Of a stretch of 64,000 nucleotides of DNA, positions 43,405-58,874 are shown piece after piece. Position 1 is the stretch's first letter, and every line of letters begins with the position of its first letter. The DNA comes from Maylandia zebra (lineage: Eukaryota; Chordata; Actinopteri; Cichliformes; Cichlidae), in NCBI RefSeq assembly GCF_041146795.1, contig NC_135172.1, positions 14,901,623 to 14,965,622 of the forward strand, given 5' to 3'. The notes beneath the pieces were generated by a model. That model was given only the letters and a program-made list of their open reading frames with translations, was not told the DNA's origin and did no database searches. A program made the translations under genes and the position numbers.

Positions 43405-45458
43405 AATTAGGGCCCGAGCACTGAGAGTGCGAAGGCCCTATTGTATCTGCTCCGTTTCTTATTATTAGGGCCCGAGCACTGACAGTGCGAAGGCCCTATT
43501 GTAATTGCTCTGTTTATTATTATTATTAGGGCCCGAGCACTGATAGTGCGAAGGCCCTATTGTAATTGCTCCGTTTATTATTATTATTATTATTATTATT
43601 CCGGCAAATGAATCGGCCTTTTGAGGGCCTAAACATGCTCGAAAACTCATGAAATTTTGCACACGCGTCAGGTCTGGTGAAAATTTACGTATTTTAATGT
43701 TCTCAGACATGGCCAGGGAAAATTAGCTCAGTAGCGCCACCTAGAAAAATGAAAAACGCGAGCCCCCGGTATGGGTATGACCTACATATTTGAAAGTCGG
43801 TACACCTATATAACGTTCAGAGTCGAACAAAAAAGTCTATTATGGCAATGTCCTAAACCCAACAGGAAGTCCGCCATTTTGGATTGAAGGTGACATTTTG
43901 GGTCTGATTTTACCGTTTCCATGCCTTGTACTTTAACGAACTCCTCCTTGGGATTTGGTCATATAAACTTCAAATTTGGACAGTGTCAACTACACCCTTG
44001 TGCCATGTTAAATTGCGGAGCTTTTGAGTTTTCACAATAGTATGAGGCCGTGGCGCCATGGCGAATTATGATGACTCGCCATGAAAATCTTATTGCCTCT
44101 CATTCTGTCATACATGTTCCGATCTGGACCAAAGAGCACACATATGATAAGGCTCCACCCCTGAACATATTTCAACTGCCATATTTGACATCAAGGACAG
44201 CGCCACCTAGTGGGAACAGGAAATGTCATGTTTTACACTTTGGGGTACAGTATAGTGATGGGTGACATCTGCAGCCTCAAATTTCTCCAGGAAAGCCTTA
44301 AGGAGTTGGTCTTGGGTTACAGTGAAAACTGTGACTTTTCGCAAAAGGGTGTGACCCCAGCGGCGTGGCGAACTTTGATGTCACGCCATGAAGAAACAAA
44401 TTAGTATAACTCAATGAAATCCAGTCTGATCAGTACCAGACTTTACAGGCATGATGTCAGACCCGCCCTGAACAGATTGATGTGCCCATTGTCGGAAATA
44501 CGGACAGCGCCACCTAGTGGCAACAGGAAATGTCATGGCTTTAATTTTGTTGTACTGATTTTCACAGGTTCATCGTGGCCACCTCAAAAGCGGTGAATAT
44601 CACCATCAGTCCCTTGTGATGCTTCAGTGCAAAAATTGTGACTTTAAACTGAACGGCGCACCCTGGTGGCAACGCTGTTCAACATGAAAGATGAAGTGGC
44701 TTTTGAGGGTCTTGGCAAGTTTATAGAGGCTTGAAATTTGGCACACACCTCCAAATGGATGAACGCTTTGTTGTCATGTGATCATTTTCATTGAATAGCG
44801 CGAAATGGCTCCACAGCGCCCCCTACAAAATTTCAAAACCACAGCCCCAGCTCTGTGTTTTATGTATGAATCTGAAACCTGGTAAGCTTATAGGAGATAT
44901 CAAGATGTACAAAAAAGTCTCTTGGAGCAATATCCCAAATCTAACAGGAAGTCAGCCATTTTAAAATTAATGTGCAATTTTGGCAACATTTTCCCCTCTT
45001 TTCAGGGACCGTTCTTTGACGTACTCCTCCAAGGGATTTCATCATATTGAACCAATCTCCAGTGTGTGGAATCTAAAGACCTTTGTGATGTTAAATTGCG
45101 AAGCTTTTTACATTCAGGGAAACGGGGTGGTCATGGTGGCACGTAGAGTTTCAATCACTCGCCAAAAAGCAGTAATCTGCTGTCACTCAAAAACACAATG
45201 TCCAATCTCTCCCAAAGGTCATAGGCGTAATGAGACTTGACCTCGGAAATGTTTGTTATGCCATTTGTCAGTAATTGTTAGAGCACCACCTAGTGGGACG
45301 ACTAACTAATCATGAATGAATGAGATGAAATGTTAGCTGGTGGTTAAATGCATGAATTCCATCAATGTGACATCAGATCGGACGTGCTGGTTTTAGGTGT
45401 TGGGCATGGCTCGACGCGCCGGGGGTGCGAGGGCCCTCATAACGCTGCTTGCAGCTTT
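43405..45458 (+). repeat. Macrosatellite unit 6
   Basis: Three headers separated by short ATT runs and a type-A start. The last CTCF-like site is altered (AGCACCACCTAGTGG near 45282). The tail is type a with GGGCATGG. Confidence 0.93.
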
Positions 45459-45459
45459 A

Positions 45460-45498
<39 letters not shown>

Positions 45499-47355
45499 TC
45501 GGCAAATGAATTGGCCGTTTGAGGGCCTAAACATGCTCGAAAACTCATGAAATTTTGCACACGCGTCAGGTCTGGTGAAAATTTACGTATTTTAATGTTC
45601 TCAGACATGGCCAGGGAAAATTAGCTCAGTAGCGCCACCTAGAAAAATGAAAAACGCGAGCCCCCGGTATGGGTATGACCTACACGTTTGAAAGTCGGTA
45701 CACCTATATAACGTTCAGAGTTGAACAAAAAAGTCTATTATGGCAATGTCCTAAACCCAACAGGAAGTCCGCCATTTTGGATTGAAGGTGACATTTTGGG
45801 TCTGATTTTACCGTTTCCATGCCTTGTACTTTAACGAACTCCTCCTTGGGATTTGGTCGTATAAGCTTCAAATTTGGACAGTGTCAACTACACCCTTGTG
45901 CCATGTTAAATTGCGGAGCTTTTGAGTTTTCACAATACTATGAGGCCGTGGCGCCATGGCGAATTTCGATGACTCGCCATGAAAATCTTATTGCCTCTCA
46001 TTCTGTCATACATGTTCCGATCTGGACCAAAGAGCACACATATGATAAGGCTCCACCCCTGAACATATTTCAACTGCCATATTTGACATCAAGGACAGCG
46101 CCACCTAGTGGGAACAGGAAATGTCATGTTTTACACTTTGGGGTACAGTATAGTGATGGGTGACATCTGCAGCCTCAAATTTCTCCAGGAAAGGCGTAAG
46201 GAGTTGGTCTTGGGTTACAGTGAAAACTGTGAGTTTTCGCGAAAGGGTGTGACCCCAGCAGCATGGCGAACTTTGATGTCACGCCATGAAGAAACAAATT
46301 AGTATAACTCAATGAAATCCAGTCTGATCAGTACCAGACTTTACAGGCATGATGTCAGACCCGCCCTGAACAGATTGATGTGCCCATTGTCGGAAATACG
46401 GACAGCGCCACCTAGTGGCAACAGGAAATGTCATGGCTTTAATTTTGTTGTACTGATTTTCACAGGTTCATCGTGGCCACCTCAAAAGCGGTGAATATCA
46501 CCATCAGTCCCTCGTGATGCTTCAGTGCAAAAATTGTGACTTTAAACTGAACGCCGCACCCTGGTGGCAACGCGGTTCACCATGAAAGATGAAGTGGCTT
46601 TTGAGGGACTTGGAAAGTTTATAGAGGCTTGAAATTTGGCGCACACCTCCAAATGGATGTAGGCTTTGTTGTCATGTGATCATTTTCATTGAATAGCTCG
46701 AAATTGCTCCACAGCGCCCCCTACAAAATTTCAAAACAACAGCCCCTGCTCTGTGTTTCATCTATGAGTCTGAAACCTGGTAAGCTTATGGAAAATATCA
46801 AGATGTAAAAAAAAGTCTCTTGGAGCAATATCCCAAATCCAACAGGAAGTCAGCCATTTTAAAATTAATGTGTAATTTTGGCGATATTTTCCCCTCTTTT
46901 CAGGCTTCATACTTTGACGAACTCCTCCAAGGGATTTCATCATATTGAACCATTCTCCAGTGTGTGGAATCTAAAGACCTTTGTGATGTTAAATTGCGAA
47001 GCTTTTTACGTTCAAGGAAACGGGGTGGTCATGGCGGCACGTGGAGTTTCAGTCACTGGCCAAAAAGCAGTAATCTGCTGTCACTCAAAAACACAATGTC
47101 CAATCTCTCCCAAACGTCTCAGGTGTGATGAGACTGGAGCTCGGAAGTGTTTGTTATGCCATTTGTACATAATGGTTAGAGCGCCACCTAGTGGAACGAC
47201 TAACTAATCATGAATGAATGAGTTGAAATGTTAGCTGGTGGTTAAATGCATGAATTCCATCAATGTGACATCAGATCGGACGTGCTGGTTTTAGGTGTTG
47301 GGCGTGGCTCGACGCGATGGGGTGCGAGGGCCCTCATAACGCTGCTTGCAGCTTT
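45459..47355 (+). repeat. Macrosatellite unit 7
   Basis: No header and a type-A start. AAAGGCGTAAGG replaces the usual AAAGCCTTAAGG near 46192. The tail is an a variant (CGACGCGATGGGG) shared with unit 10. Confidence 0.93.
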
Positions 47356-47356
47356 A

Positions 47357-47391
<35 letters not shown>

Positions 47392-49245
47392 CCCCAAACA
47401 AGGGCCTTTTTGAGGGCCTAAACATGCTCAAAAACTCATGAAATTTTGCACACATGCCAGGTCTGGTGAAAAATTTTGTATTTTAATGGTTTTACATATG
47501 AGCACTGGGAAATGGCTCTACAGCGCCACCTATGCCTTGTTAAATGCAGCCCTACGACCACATGGTTTGAGCTACATGTATGAAATTTGGCACACATGTG
47601 TATCATGCCAAGACGAACAAAAAAGTCTGTGGGCCCATTGACGCAAACCCAACAGGAAGTCCGCCATTTGGAAGAGAAGGTGACATTTTGGCTCTAATTT
47701 TGCCATTTCCATGCCTCGAACTTTTGCAAACTCCTCCTTGGGGTTTCATTTCATAACCTTCAAATTTGGACAGTGTCAACTACACCCTTGTGCCATGTTA
47801 AATTGCGGAGCTTTTGAGTTTTCACAATACTATGAGGCCGTGGCGCCATGGCGAATTTCGATGACTCGCCATCAAAATCTTATTGCCTCTCATTTTGTCA
47901 TACATTTTCTGACCTTGACCAAAGTGAACACATATGATAAGGCTCCACCCCTGAACATATTTCAACTGCCATATTTGACATCAAGGACAGCGCCACCTAG
48001 TGGGAACAGGAAATGTCATGTTTTACACTTTGGGGTACAGTATAGTGATGGGTGACATCTGCAGCCTCAAATTTCTCCAGAAAAGCCTTAAGGAGTTGGT
48101 CTTGGGTTACAGTGAAAACTGTGAGTTTTCGCAAAAGGGTGTGACCCCAGCAGCATGGCGAACTTTGATGTCACGCCATGAAGAAACAAATTAGTATAAC
48201 TCAATGAAATCCAGTCTGATCAGTACCAGACTTTACAGGCATGATGTCAGACCCGCCCTGAACAGATTGATGTGCCCATTGTCGGAAATACGGACAGCGC
48301 CACCTAGTGGCAACAGGAAATGTCATGGCTTTAACTTTGTTGTACTGATTTTCACAGGTTGATCGTGGCCACCTCAAAAGCGGTGAATATCACCATCAGT
48401 CCCTCGTGATGCTTCAGTGCAAAAATTGTGACTTTAAACTGAACGGCGCACCCTGGTGGCAACGCGGTTCATCATGAAAGATGAAGTGGCTTTTGAGGGG
48501 CTTGGAAAGTTTATAGAGGCTTGAAATTTGGCACACACCTCCAAATGGATGAAGGCATTGTTGTTATGTAACCATTTTCCTTGAGTAGCGCAAAATGGCT
48601 CCACAGCGCCCCCTACAATATTTCAAAACATCAGCCCCTGCTCTGTGTTTCATCTATGAGTCTGACACTTGGTAAGCTTGTGTAAGATATCAAGATGTAC
48701 AAAAAAGTCTCTTGGAGCAATATCCCAAATCCAACAGGAAGTCAGCCATTTTAAAATTAATGTGTAATTTTGATGACATTTTCCCCCCTTTTCAGGCCTC
48801 ATACTTTGACGAACTCCTCCAAGGGATTTCATCATATTGAAGCATTCTTCAGTGTGTAGAATCTAAAGACCTTTGTGATGTTAAATTGCGAAGCTTTTTC
48901 CGTTCAGGGAAACGGGGTGGTCATGGCGGCACTTAGAGTTTCAATCACTCGCAAAAAGCAGTAATCTGCTGTCACTAAAAAACACAATGTCCAATCTCTC
49001 CCAAAGGTCGCAGGTGTGATGAGACTCGAGCTTGGAAATGTTTGTTATGCTATTTGTCAATAATGGTTAGAGCGCCACCTAGTGGCATGACTATAATCCT
49101 GGTTGAATAAGATGAAATGTTAGCTGGTGATTAAAAGCATGAAATCCATCAATGTGACATCACATCGGACGTGCCGGTTTGAGGTGTTGGCAGTGGCTCG
49201 ACGTGCCGGGGGTGCGAGGGCCCTCATAACGCTGCTTGCAGCTTT
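47356..49245 (+). repeat. Macrosatellite unit 8
   Basis: No header, type-B start, type-b tail. Nearly identical to unit 9 over its second half, suggesting a one-unit duplication. Confidence 0.93.
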
Positions 49246-49246
49246 A

Positions 49247-49290
<44 letters not shown>

Positions 49291-51144
49291 CCCCAAACAA
49301 GGGCCTTTTTGAGGGCCTAAACATGCTCAAAAACTCATGAAATTTTGCACACATGCCAGGTCTGGTGAAAAATTTTGTATTTTAATGGTTTTACATATGA
49401 GCACTGGGAAATGGCTCTACAGCGCCACCTATGCCTTGTTAAATGCAGCCCTACGACCACATCGTTTGAGCTACATGTATGAAATTTGGCACACATGTGT
49501 ATCATGCCAAGACGAACAAAAAAGTCTGTGGGCCCATTGACGCAAACCCAACAGGAAGTCCGCCATTTGGAAGAGAAGGTGACATTTTGGCTGTAATTTT
49601 GCCATTTCCATGCCTCGAACTTTTGCGAACTCCTCCTTGGGGTTTCATTTCATAACCTTCAAATTTGGACAGTGTCAACTACACCCTTGTGCCATGTTAA
49701 ATTGCGGAGCTTTTGAGTTTTCACAATACTATGAGGCCGTGGCGCCATGGCGAATTTCGATGACTCGCCATGAAAATCTTATTGCCTCTCATTTTGTCAT
49801 ACATTTTCTGACCTTGACCAAAGTGAACACATATGATAAGGCTCCACCCCTGAACATATTTCAACTGCCATATTTGACACCAGGGACAGCGCCACCTAGT
49901 GGGAACAGGAAATGTCATGTTTTACACTTTGGGGTACAGTATAGTGATGGGTGACATCTGCAGCCTCAAATTTCTCCAGGAAAGCCTTAAGGAGTTGGTC
50001 TTGGGTTACAGTGAAAACTGTGAGTTTTCGCGAAAGGGTGTGACCCCAGCAGCATGGCGAACTTTGATGTCACGCCATGAAGAAACAAATTAGTATAACT
50101 CAATGAAATCCAGTCTGATCAGTACCAGACTTTACAGGCATGATGTCAGACCCGCCCTGAACAGATTGATGTGCCCATTGTCGGAAATACGGACAGCGCC
50201 ACCTAGTGGCAACAGGAAATGTCATGGCTTTAACTTTGTTGTACTGATTTTCACAGGTTGATCGTGGCCACCTCAAAAGCGGTGAATATCACCATCAGTC
50301 CCTCGTGATGCTTCAGTGCAAAAATTGTGACTTTAAACTGAACGGCGCACCCTGGTGGCAACGCGGTTCATCATGAAAGATGAAGTGGCTTTTGAGGGGC
50401 TTGGAAAGTTTATAGAGGCTTGAAATTTGGCACACACCTCCAAATGGATGAAGGCTTTGTTGTCATGTGATCATTTTCCTTGAATAGCGCAAAATGGCTC
50501 CACAGCGCCCCCTAAAATATTTCAAAACATCAGCCCCTGCTCTGTGTTTCATCTATGAGTCTGACACTTGGTAAGCTTGTGTAAGATATCAAGATGTACA
50601 AAAAAGTCTCTTGGAGCAATATCCCAAATCCAACAGGAAGTCAGCCATTTTAAAATTAATGTGTAATTTTGATGACATTTTCCCCCCTTTTCAGGCCTCA
50701 TACTTTGACGAACTCCTCCAAGGGATTTCATCATATTGAAGCATTCTTCAGTGTGTAGAATCTAAAGACCTTTGTGATGTTAAATTGCGAAGCTTTTTCC
50801 GTTCAGGGAAACGGGGTGGTCATGGCGGCACGTAGAGTTTCAATCACTCGCAAAAAGCAGTAATCTGCTGTCACTAAAAAACACAATGTCCAATCTCTCC
50901 CAAAGGTCACAGGTGTGATGAGACTCGAGCTTGGAAATGTTTGTTATGCTATTTGTCAATAATGGTTAGAGCGCCACCTAGTGGCATGACTATAATCCTG
51001 GTTGAATAAGATGAAATGTTAGCTGGTGATTAAAAGCATGAAATCCATCAATGTGACATCACATCGGACGTGCCGGTTTGAGGTGTTGGCAGTGGCTCGA
51101 CGTGCCGGGGGTGCGAGGGCCCTCATAACGCTGCTTGCAGCTTT
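49246..51144 (+). repeat. Macrosatellite unit 9
   Basis: No header and a longer ATT run than unit 8. Type-B start, type-b tail. Confidence 0.93.
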
Positions 51145-53074
51145 AATTAGGGCCCGAGCACTGACTGTGCGAAGGCCCTATTGTATCTGCTCTGTTTCTT
51201 ATTATTATTATTATTATTCAGGCAAAACAAGGGCCTTTTTGAGGGCCTAAACATGCTCAAAAACTCATGAAATTTTGCACACATGCCAGGTCTGGTGAAA
51301 AATTTTGTATTTTAATGGTTTTACAAATGAGCACTGGGAAATGGCTCTACAGCGCCACCTATGCCTTGTTAAATGCAGCCCTACGACCACATCGTTTGAG
51401 CTACATGTATGAAATTTGGCACACATGTGTATCATGCCAAGACGAACAAAAAAGTCTGGGGGCCCATTGACGCAAACCCAACAGGAAGTCCGCCATTTGG
51501 AAGAGAAGGTGACATTTTGGCTCTAATTTTGCCATTTCCATGCCTCGAACTTTTGCGAACTCCTCCTTGGGGTTTGGTTGTATAAGCTTCAAATTTGGAC
51601 AGTGTCAACTACACCCTTGTGCCATGTTAAATTGCGGAGCTTTTGAGTTTTCACAGTACTATGAGGCCGTGGCGCCATGGCGAATTTCGATGACTCGCCA
51701 TGAAAATCTTATTGCCTCTCATTCTGTCATACATGTTCCGATCTGGACCAAAGAGCACACATATGATAAGGCTCCACCCCTGAACATATTTCAACTGCCA
51801 TATTTGACATCAAGGACAGCGCCACCTAGTGGGAACAGGAAATGTCATGTTTTACACTTTGGGGTACAGTATAGTGATGGGTGACATCTGCAGCCTCAAA
51901 TTTCTCCAGGAAAGCCTTAAGGAGTTGGTCTTGGGTTACAGTGAAAACTGTGACTTTTCGCAAAAGGGTGTGACCCCAGCAGCATGGCGAACTTTGATGT
52001 CACGCCATGAAGAAACAAATTAGTATAACTCAATGAAATCCAGTCTGATCAGTACCAGACTTTACAGGCATGATGTCAGACCCGCCCTGAACAGATTGAT
52101 GTGCCCATTGTCGGAAATACGGACAGCGCCACCTAGTGGCAACAGGAAATGTCATGGCTTTAATTTTGTTGTACTGATTTTCACAGGTTCATCTTGGCCA
52201 CCTCAAAAGCGGTGAATATCACCATCAGTCCCTCGTGATGCTTCAGTGCAAAAATTGTGACTTTAAACTGAACGGCGCACCCTGGTGGCAACGCTGTTCA
52301 CGATGAAAGATGAAGTGGCTTTTGAGGGTCTTGGCAAGTTTATAGAGGCTTTAAATTTGGCACACACCTCCAATGTGACGAAGGCTTTGTTGTCATGTGA
52401 TCATTTTCATTGAATAGCGCAAAATGGCTCCACAGCGCCCCCTACAAAATTTCAAAACCACAGCCCCAGCTCTGTGTTTTATGTATGAATCTGAAACCTG
52501 GTAGGCTTATAGGAGATATCAAGATGTACAAAAAAGTCTCTTGGAGCAATATCCCAAATCCAACAGGAAGTCAGCCATTTTAAAATTAATGTGCAATTTT
52601 GGCGACATTTTCTCCTCTTTTCAGGCTTCATACTTTGACGAACTCCTCCAAGGGATTTCATCATATTGAACCATTCTCCAGTGTGTGGAATCTAAAGACC
52701 TTTGTGATGTTAAATTGCGAAGCTTTTTACGTCCAGGGAAACGGGGTGCTTATGGCGGCACTTAGAGTTTGAATCACTCGCCAAAAAGCAGTAATCTGCT
52801 GTCACTCAAAAACACAATGTCCAATCTCTCCCAAACGTCTCAGGTGTGATGAGACTCGAGCTTGGAAGTGTTTGTTATGCCATTTGTCAGTAATGGTTAG
52901 AGCGCCACCTAGTGGGACGACTATAATGATGATTGAATGAGATGAAATGTTAGCTGGTGGTTAAATGCATGAATTCCATCAATGTCACATCAGATCGGAG
53001 GTGCTGGTTGTAGGTGTTGGGCGTGGCTCGACGCGATGGGGTGCGAGGGCCCTCATAACGCTGCTTGCAGCTTT
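51145..53074 (+). repeat. Macrosatellite unit 10
   Basis: One header with the odd variant CACTGACTGTGCG. Type-B start. The second half, with TTCACGATGAAAG and TTTTCTCCTC, matches unit 15 closely. The tail is the CGATGGGG variant. Confidence 0.93.
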
Positions 53075-53130
53075 AATTATTATTAGGGCCCGAGCACTGA
53101 CAGTGCGAAGGCCCTATTGTAATTGCTCTG

Positions 53131-53185
<55 letters not shown>

Positions 53186-55042
53186 CGGCAAATGAATTGG
53201 CCGTTTGAGGGCCTAAACATGCTCGAAAACTCATGAAATTTTGCACACGCGTCAGGTCTGGTGAAAATTTACGTATTTTAATGTTCTCAGACATGGCCAG
53301 GGAAAATTAGCTCAGTAGCGCCACCTAGAAAAATGAAAAACGCGAGCCCCCGGTATGGGTATGACCTACAAGTTTGAAAGTCGGTACACCTATATAACGT
53401 TCAGAGTCGAACAAAAAAGTCTATTATGGCAATGTCCTAAACCCAACAGGAAGTCCGCCATTTTGGAGTGAATGTGACATTTTGGCTCTGATTTTACCGT
53501 TTCCATGCCTTGTACTTTAACGAACTCCTCCTTGGGATTTGGTCCTATAAACTTCAAATTTGGACAGTGTCAACTACACCCTTGTGCCATGTTAAATTGC
53601 GGAGCTTTTGAGTTTTCACAATACTATGAGGCCGTGGCGCCATGGCGAATTTCAATGACTCGCCATGAAAATATTATTGCCTCTCATTTTGTCATACATT
53701 TTCTGACCTTGACCAAAGTGAACACATATGATAAGGCTCCACCCCTGAACATATTTCAACTGCCATATTTGACATCAAGGACAGCGCCACCTAGTGGGAA
53801 CAGGAAATGTCATGTTTTACACTTTGGGGTACAGTATAGTGATGGGTGACATCTGCAGCCTCAAATTTCTCCAGGAAAGCCTTAAGGAGTTGGTCTTGGG
53901 TTACAGTGAAAACTGTGACTTTTCACAAAAGGGTGTGACCCCAGCAGCATGGCGAACTTTGATGTCACGCCATGAAGAAACAAATTAGTATAACTCAATG
54001 AAATCCAGTCTGTTCAGTACCAAACTTTACAGGCATGATGTCAGACCCGCCCTGAACAGATTGATGTGCCCATTGTCGGAAATACGGACAGCGCCACCTA
54101 GTGGCAACAGGAAATGTCATGGCTTTAATTTTGTTGTACTGATTTTCACAGGTTAATCGTGGCCACCTCAAAAGCGGTGAATATCACCATCAGTCCCTCG
54201 TGATGCTTCAGTGCAAAAATTGTGACTTTAAACTGAACGGCGCACCCTGGTGGTAACGCGGTTCACCATGAAAGATGAAGTGGCTTTTGAGGGGCTTGGA
54301 AAGTTTATAGAGGCTTGAAATTTGGCACACACCTCCAAATGGATGTAGGCTTTGTTGTCATGTGATCATTTTCATTGAATAGCGCGAAATTGCTCCACAG
54401 CGCCCCCTACAAAATTTCAAAACAACAGCCCCTGCTCTGTGTTTCATCTATGAGTCTGAAACCTGGTAAACTTATGGAAAATATCAAGATGTACAAAAAA
54501 GTCTCTTGGAGCAATATCCCAAATCCAACAGGAAGTCAGCCATTTTAAAATTAATGTGTAATTTTGGCGACATTTTCCCCTCTTTTCAGGCTTCATACTT
54601 TGACGAACTCCTCCAAGGGATTTCATCATATTGAACCATTGTCCAGTGTGTGGAATCTAAAGACCTTTGTGATGTTAAATTGCGAAGCTTTTTACATTCA
54701 GGGAAACGGGGTGGTCATGGCGGCACGTGGAGTTTCAATCACTCGCCAAAAAGCAGTAATCTGCTGTCACTCAAAAACACAATGTCCAATCTCTCCCAAA
54801 GCTCATAGGCGTGATGAGACTCGAGCTCGGAAATGTTTGTTATGCCATTTGTGCATAAGGGTTAGAGCGCCACCTAGTGGAACGACTAACAAATCATGAA
54901 TGAATGAGCTGAAATGTTAGCTGGTGGTTAAATGCATGAATTCCATCAATGTGACATCAGATCGGACGTGCTGGTTTTAGGTGTTGGGCGTGGCTCGACG
55001 CGCCGGGGGTGCGAGGGCCCTCATAACGCTGCTTGCAGCTTT
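53075..55042 (+). repeat. Macrosatellite unit 11
   Basis: One header placed after a short ATTATT, then a long ATT run of about 58 bp and a type-A start. Type-a tail. Confidence 0.93.
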
Positions 55043-55096
55043 AATTAGGGCCCGAGCACCGAGAGTGCGAAGGCCCTATTGTATCTGCTCCGTTTC

Positions 55097-55141
<45 letters not shown>

Positions 55142-56993
55142 CGAAACAAGGGCCTTTTTGAGGGCCTAAACATGCTCAAAAACTCATGAAATTTTGCACA
55201 CATGCCAGGTCTGGTGAAAAATTTTGTATTTTAATGGTTTTACATATGAGCACTGGGAAATGGCTCTAGAGCGCCACCTATGCCTTGTTAAATGCAGCCC
55301 TACGACCACATCGTTTGAGCTACATGTATGAAATTTGGCACACATATGTATCATGCCAAGACGAACAAAAAAGTCTGTGGGCCCATTGACGCAAACCCAA
55401 CAGGAAGTCCGCCATTTGGAAGAGAAGGTGACATTTTGGCTCTAATTTTGCCATTTCCATGCCTCGAACTTTTGCGAACTCCTCCTTGGGGTTTGATTTC
55501 ATAACCTTCATATTTGGTCAGTGTCAACTACACCCTTGTGCCATGTGAAATTGCGGAGCTTTTGAGTTTTCACAATACTATGAGGCCGTGGCGCCATGGC
55601 GAATTTCAATGACTCGCCATGAAAATCTCATTGCCTCTCATTTTGTCATACATTTTCTGACCTTGACCAAAGTGAACACATATGATAAGGCTCCACCCCT
55701 GAACATATTTCAACTGCCATATTTGACACCAGGTACAGCGCCACCTAGTGGGAACAGGAAATGTCATGTTTTACACTTTGGGGTACAGTATTGTGATGGG
55801 TGACATCTGCAGCCTCAAATTTCTCCAGGAAAGCCTTAAGGAGTTGGTCTTGGGTTACAGTGAAAACTGTGACTTTTCACGAAAGGGTGTGACCCCAGCA
55901 GCATGGCGAACTTTGATGTCACGCCATGAAGAAACAAATTAGTATAACTCAATGAAATCCAGTCTGATCAGTACCAGACTTTACAGGCATGATGTCAGAC
56001 CCGCCCTGAACAGATTGATGTGCCCATTGTCGGAAATACGGACAGCGCCACCTAGTGGCAACAGGAAATGTCATGGCTTTAATTTTGTTGTACTGATTTT
56101 CACAGGTTCATCGTGGCCACCTCAAAAGCGGTGAATATCAACATCAGTCCCTCGTGATGCTTCAGTGCAAAAATTGTGACTTTAAACTGAACGGCGCACC
56201 CTGGTGGTAACGCGGTTCACCATGAAAGATGAAGTGGCTTTTGAGGGGCTTGGAAAGTTTATAGAGGCTTGAAATTTGGCACACACCTCCAAATGGATGA
56301 ACGCTTTGTTGGCATGTGATCATTTTCATTGAATAGCGCGAAATGGCTCCACAGCGCCCCCTACAATATTTCAAAACATCAGCCCCTGCTCTGTGTTTCA
56401 TCTATGAGTCTGACACTTGGTAAGCTTGTGTAAGATATCAAGATGTACAAAAAAGTCTCTTGGAGCAATATCCCAAATCCAACAGGAAGTCAGCCATTTT
56501 AAAATTAATGTGTAATTTTGATGACATTTTCCCCCCTTTTCAGGCCTCATACTTTGACGAACTCCTCCAAGGGATTTCATCATATTGAAGCATTCTTCAG
56601 TGTGTAGAATCTAAAGACCTTTGTGATGTTAAATTGCGAAGCTTTTTCCGTTCAGGGAAACGGGGTGGTCATGGCGGCACGTAGAGTTTCAATCACTCGC
56701 AAAAAGCAGTAATCTGCTGTCACTAAAAAACACAATGTCCAATCTCTCCCAAAGGTCGCAGGTGTGATGAGACTCGAGCTTGGAAATGTTTGTTATGCTA
56801 TTTGTCAATAATGGTTAGAGCGCCACCTAGTGGCATGACTATAATCCTGGTTGAATAAGATGAAATGTTAGCTGGTGATTAAAAGCATGAAATCCATCAA
56901 TGTGACATCACATCGGACGTGCCGGTTTGAGGTGTTGGCAGTGGCTCGACGTGCCGGGGATGCGAGGGCCCTCATAACGCTGCTTGCAGCTTT
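55043..56993 (+). repeat. Macrosatellite unit 12
   Basis: One header, type-B start, type-b tail. The body is almost the same as unit 2, which lies about 19.4 kb earlier, including TTGGCATGTGATC. Confidence 0.93.
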
Positions 56994-58874
56994 AATTATT
57001 ATTATTATTATTATTCACCCCAAACAAGGGCCTTTTTGAGGGCCTAAACATGCTCAAAAACTCATGAAATTTTGCACACATGCCAGGTCTGGTGAAAAAT
57101 TTTGTATTTTAATGGTTTTACATATGAGCACTGGGAAATGGCTCTACAGCGCCACCTATGCCTTGTTAAATGCAGCCCTACGACCACATCGTTTGAGCTA
57201 CATGTATGAAATTTGGCACACACGTGTATCATGCCAAGACGAACAAAAAAGTCAGTGGGCCCATTGACGCAAACCCAACAGGAAGTCCGCCATTTGGAAG
57301 TGAAGCTGACATTTTGGCTCTAATTTTGCCATTTCCATGCCTCGAACTTTAACGAACTCCTCCTTGGGATTTGGTCGTATAAGCTTCATATTTGGTCAGT
57401 GCCAACTACACCCTTGTGCCATGTTAAATTGCGGAGCTTTTGAGTTTTCACAATACTATGAGGCCGTGGCGCCATGGCGAATTTCGATGACTCGCCATGA
57501 AAATCTTATTGCCTCTCATTTTGTCATACAATTTCTGACCTTGACCAAAGTGAACACATATGATAAGGCTCCAGCCCTGAACATATTTCAACTGCCATAT
57601 TTGACATCAAGGACAGCGCCACCTAGTGGGAACAGGAAATGTCATGTTTTACACTTTGGGGTACAGTATAGTGATGGGTGACATCTGCAGCCTCAAATTT
57701 CTCCAGGAAAGCCTTAAGGAGTTGGTCTTGGGTTACAGTGAAAACTGTGAGTTTTCGCGAAAGGGTGTGACCCCAGCAGCATGGCGAACTTTGATGTCAC
57801 GCCATGAAGAAACAAATTAGTATAACTCAATGAAATCCAGTCTGATCAGTACCAGACTTTACAGGCATGATGTCAGACGCGCCCTGAACAGATTGATGTG
57901 CCCATTGTCAGGAATATGAAGAGCGCCACCTAGTGGGAACAGGAAATGTCATGTCTTACACTTTGTTGTACTGATTTTCACAGGTTTATTGTGGACACCT
58001 CAAAAGCGGTGAATATCACCATCAGTCCTTCATGATGCTGCAGTGCGAATATTGTGACTTTATACTGAACGGCGCACCCTGGTGGCAACGCTGTTCACCA
58101 TGAAAAATGAAGTGGCTTTTGAGGGGCTTGGAAAGTTTAAAAAGTCTTGAAATTTGGCGCACACCTCCAATGTGCATAAGGCTTTGTTGTTATGTGATCA
58201 TTTTCATTGAATAGCGCAAAATGGCTCCACAGCGCCCCCTACGAAATTTCAAAACATCAGCCCCAGCTCTGTGTTTTATGTATGAGTCTTAAACCTGGTA
58301 AGCTTATAGGAGATATCAAGATGTACAAAAAAGTCTCTTGGAGCAATATCCCAAATCCAACAGGAAGTCAGCCATTTTAAAATTAATGTGTAATTTTGAT
58401 GACATTTTCCCCCCTTTTCAGGCCTCATAGTTTGACGAACTCCTCCAAGGGATTTCATCATATTGGACCGATCTGCAGTTTGTGGAATCTAAAGACCTTT
58501 GTGATGTTAAATTGCGAAGCTTTTTACGTCCAGGGAAACGGGGTGGTTATGGCGGCACTTAGAGTTTGAATCACTCGCCAAAAAGCAGTAATCTGCTGTC
58601 ACTCAAAAACACAGTGTCCAATCTCTCCCAAACGTCTCAGGTGTGATGAGACTCGAGCTTGGAAGTGTTTGTTATGCCATTTGTACATAATGGTTAGAGC
58701 GCCACCTAGTGGAACGACTAACTAATCATGAATGAATGAGTTGAAATGTTAGCTGGTGGTTAAATGCATGAATTCCATCAATGTGACATCAGATCGGACG
58801 TGCTGGTTTTAGGTGTTGGGCGTGGCTCGACGCGCCGGGGGTGCGAGGGCCCTCATAACGCTGCTTGCAGCTTT
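56994..58874 (+). repeat. Macrosatellite unit 13
   Basis: No header and a type-B start. The most divergent middle segment of the array: GGAATATGAAGAGCGCC near 57911 and CAGGTTTATTGTGGACACC near 57981. Type-a tail. Confidence 0.93.
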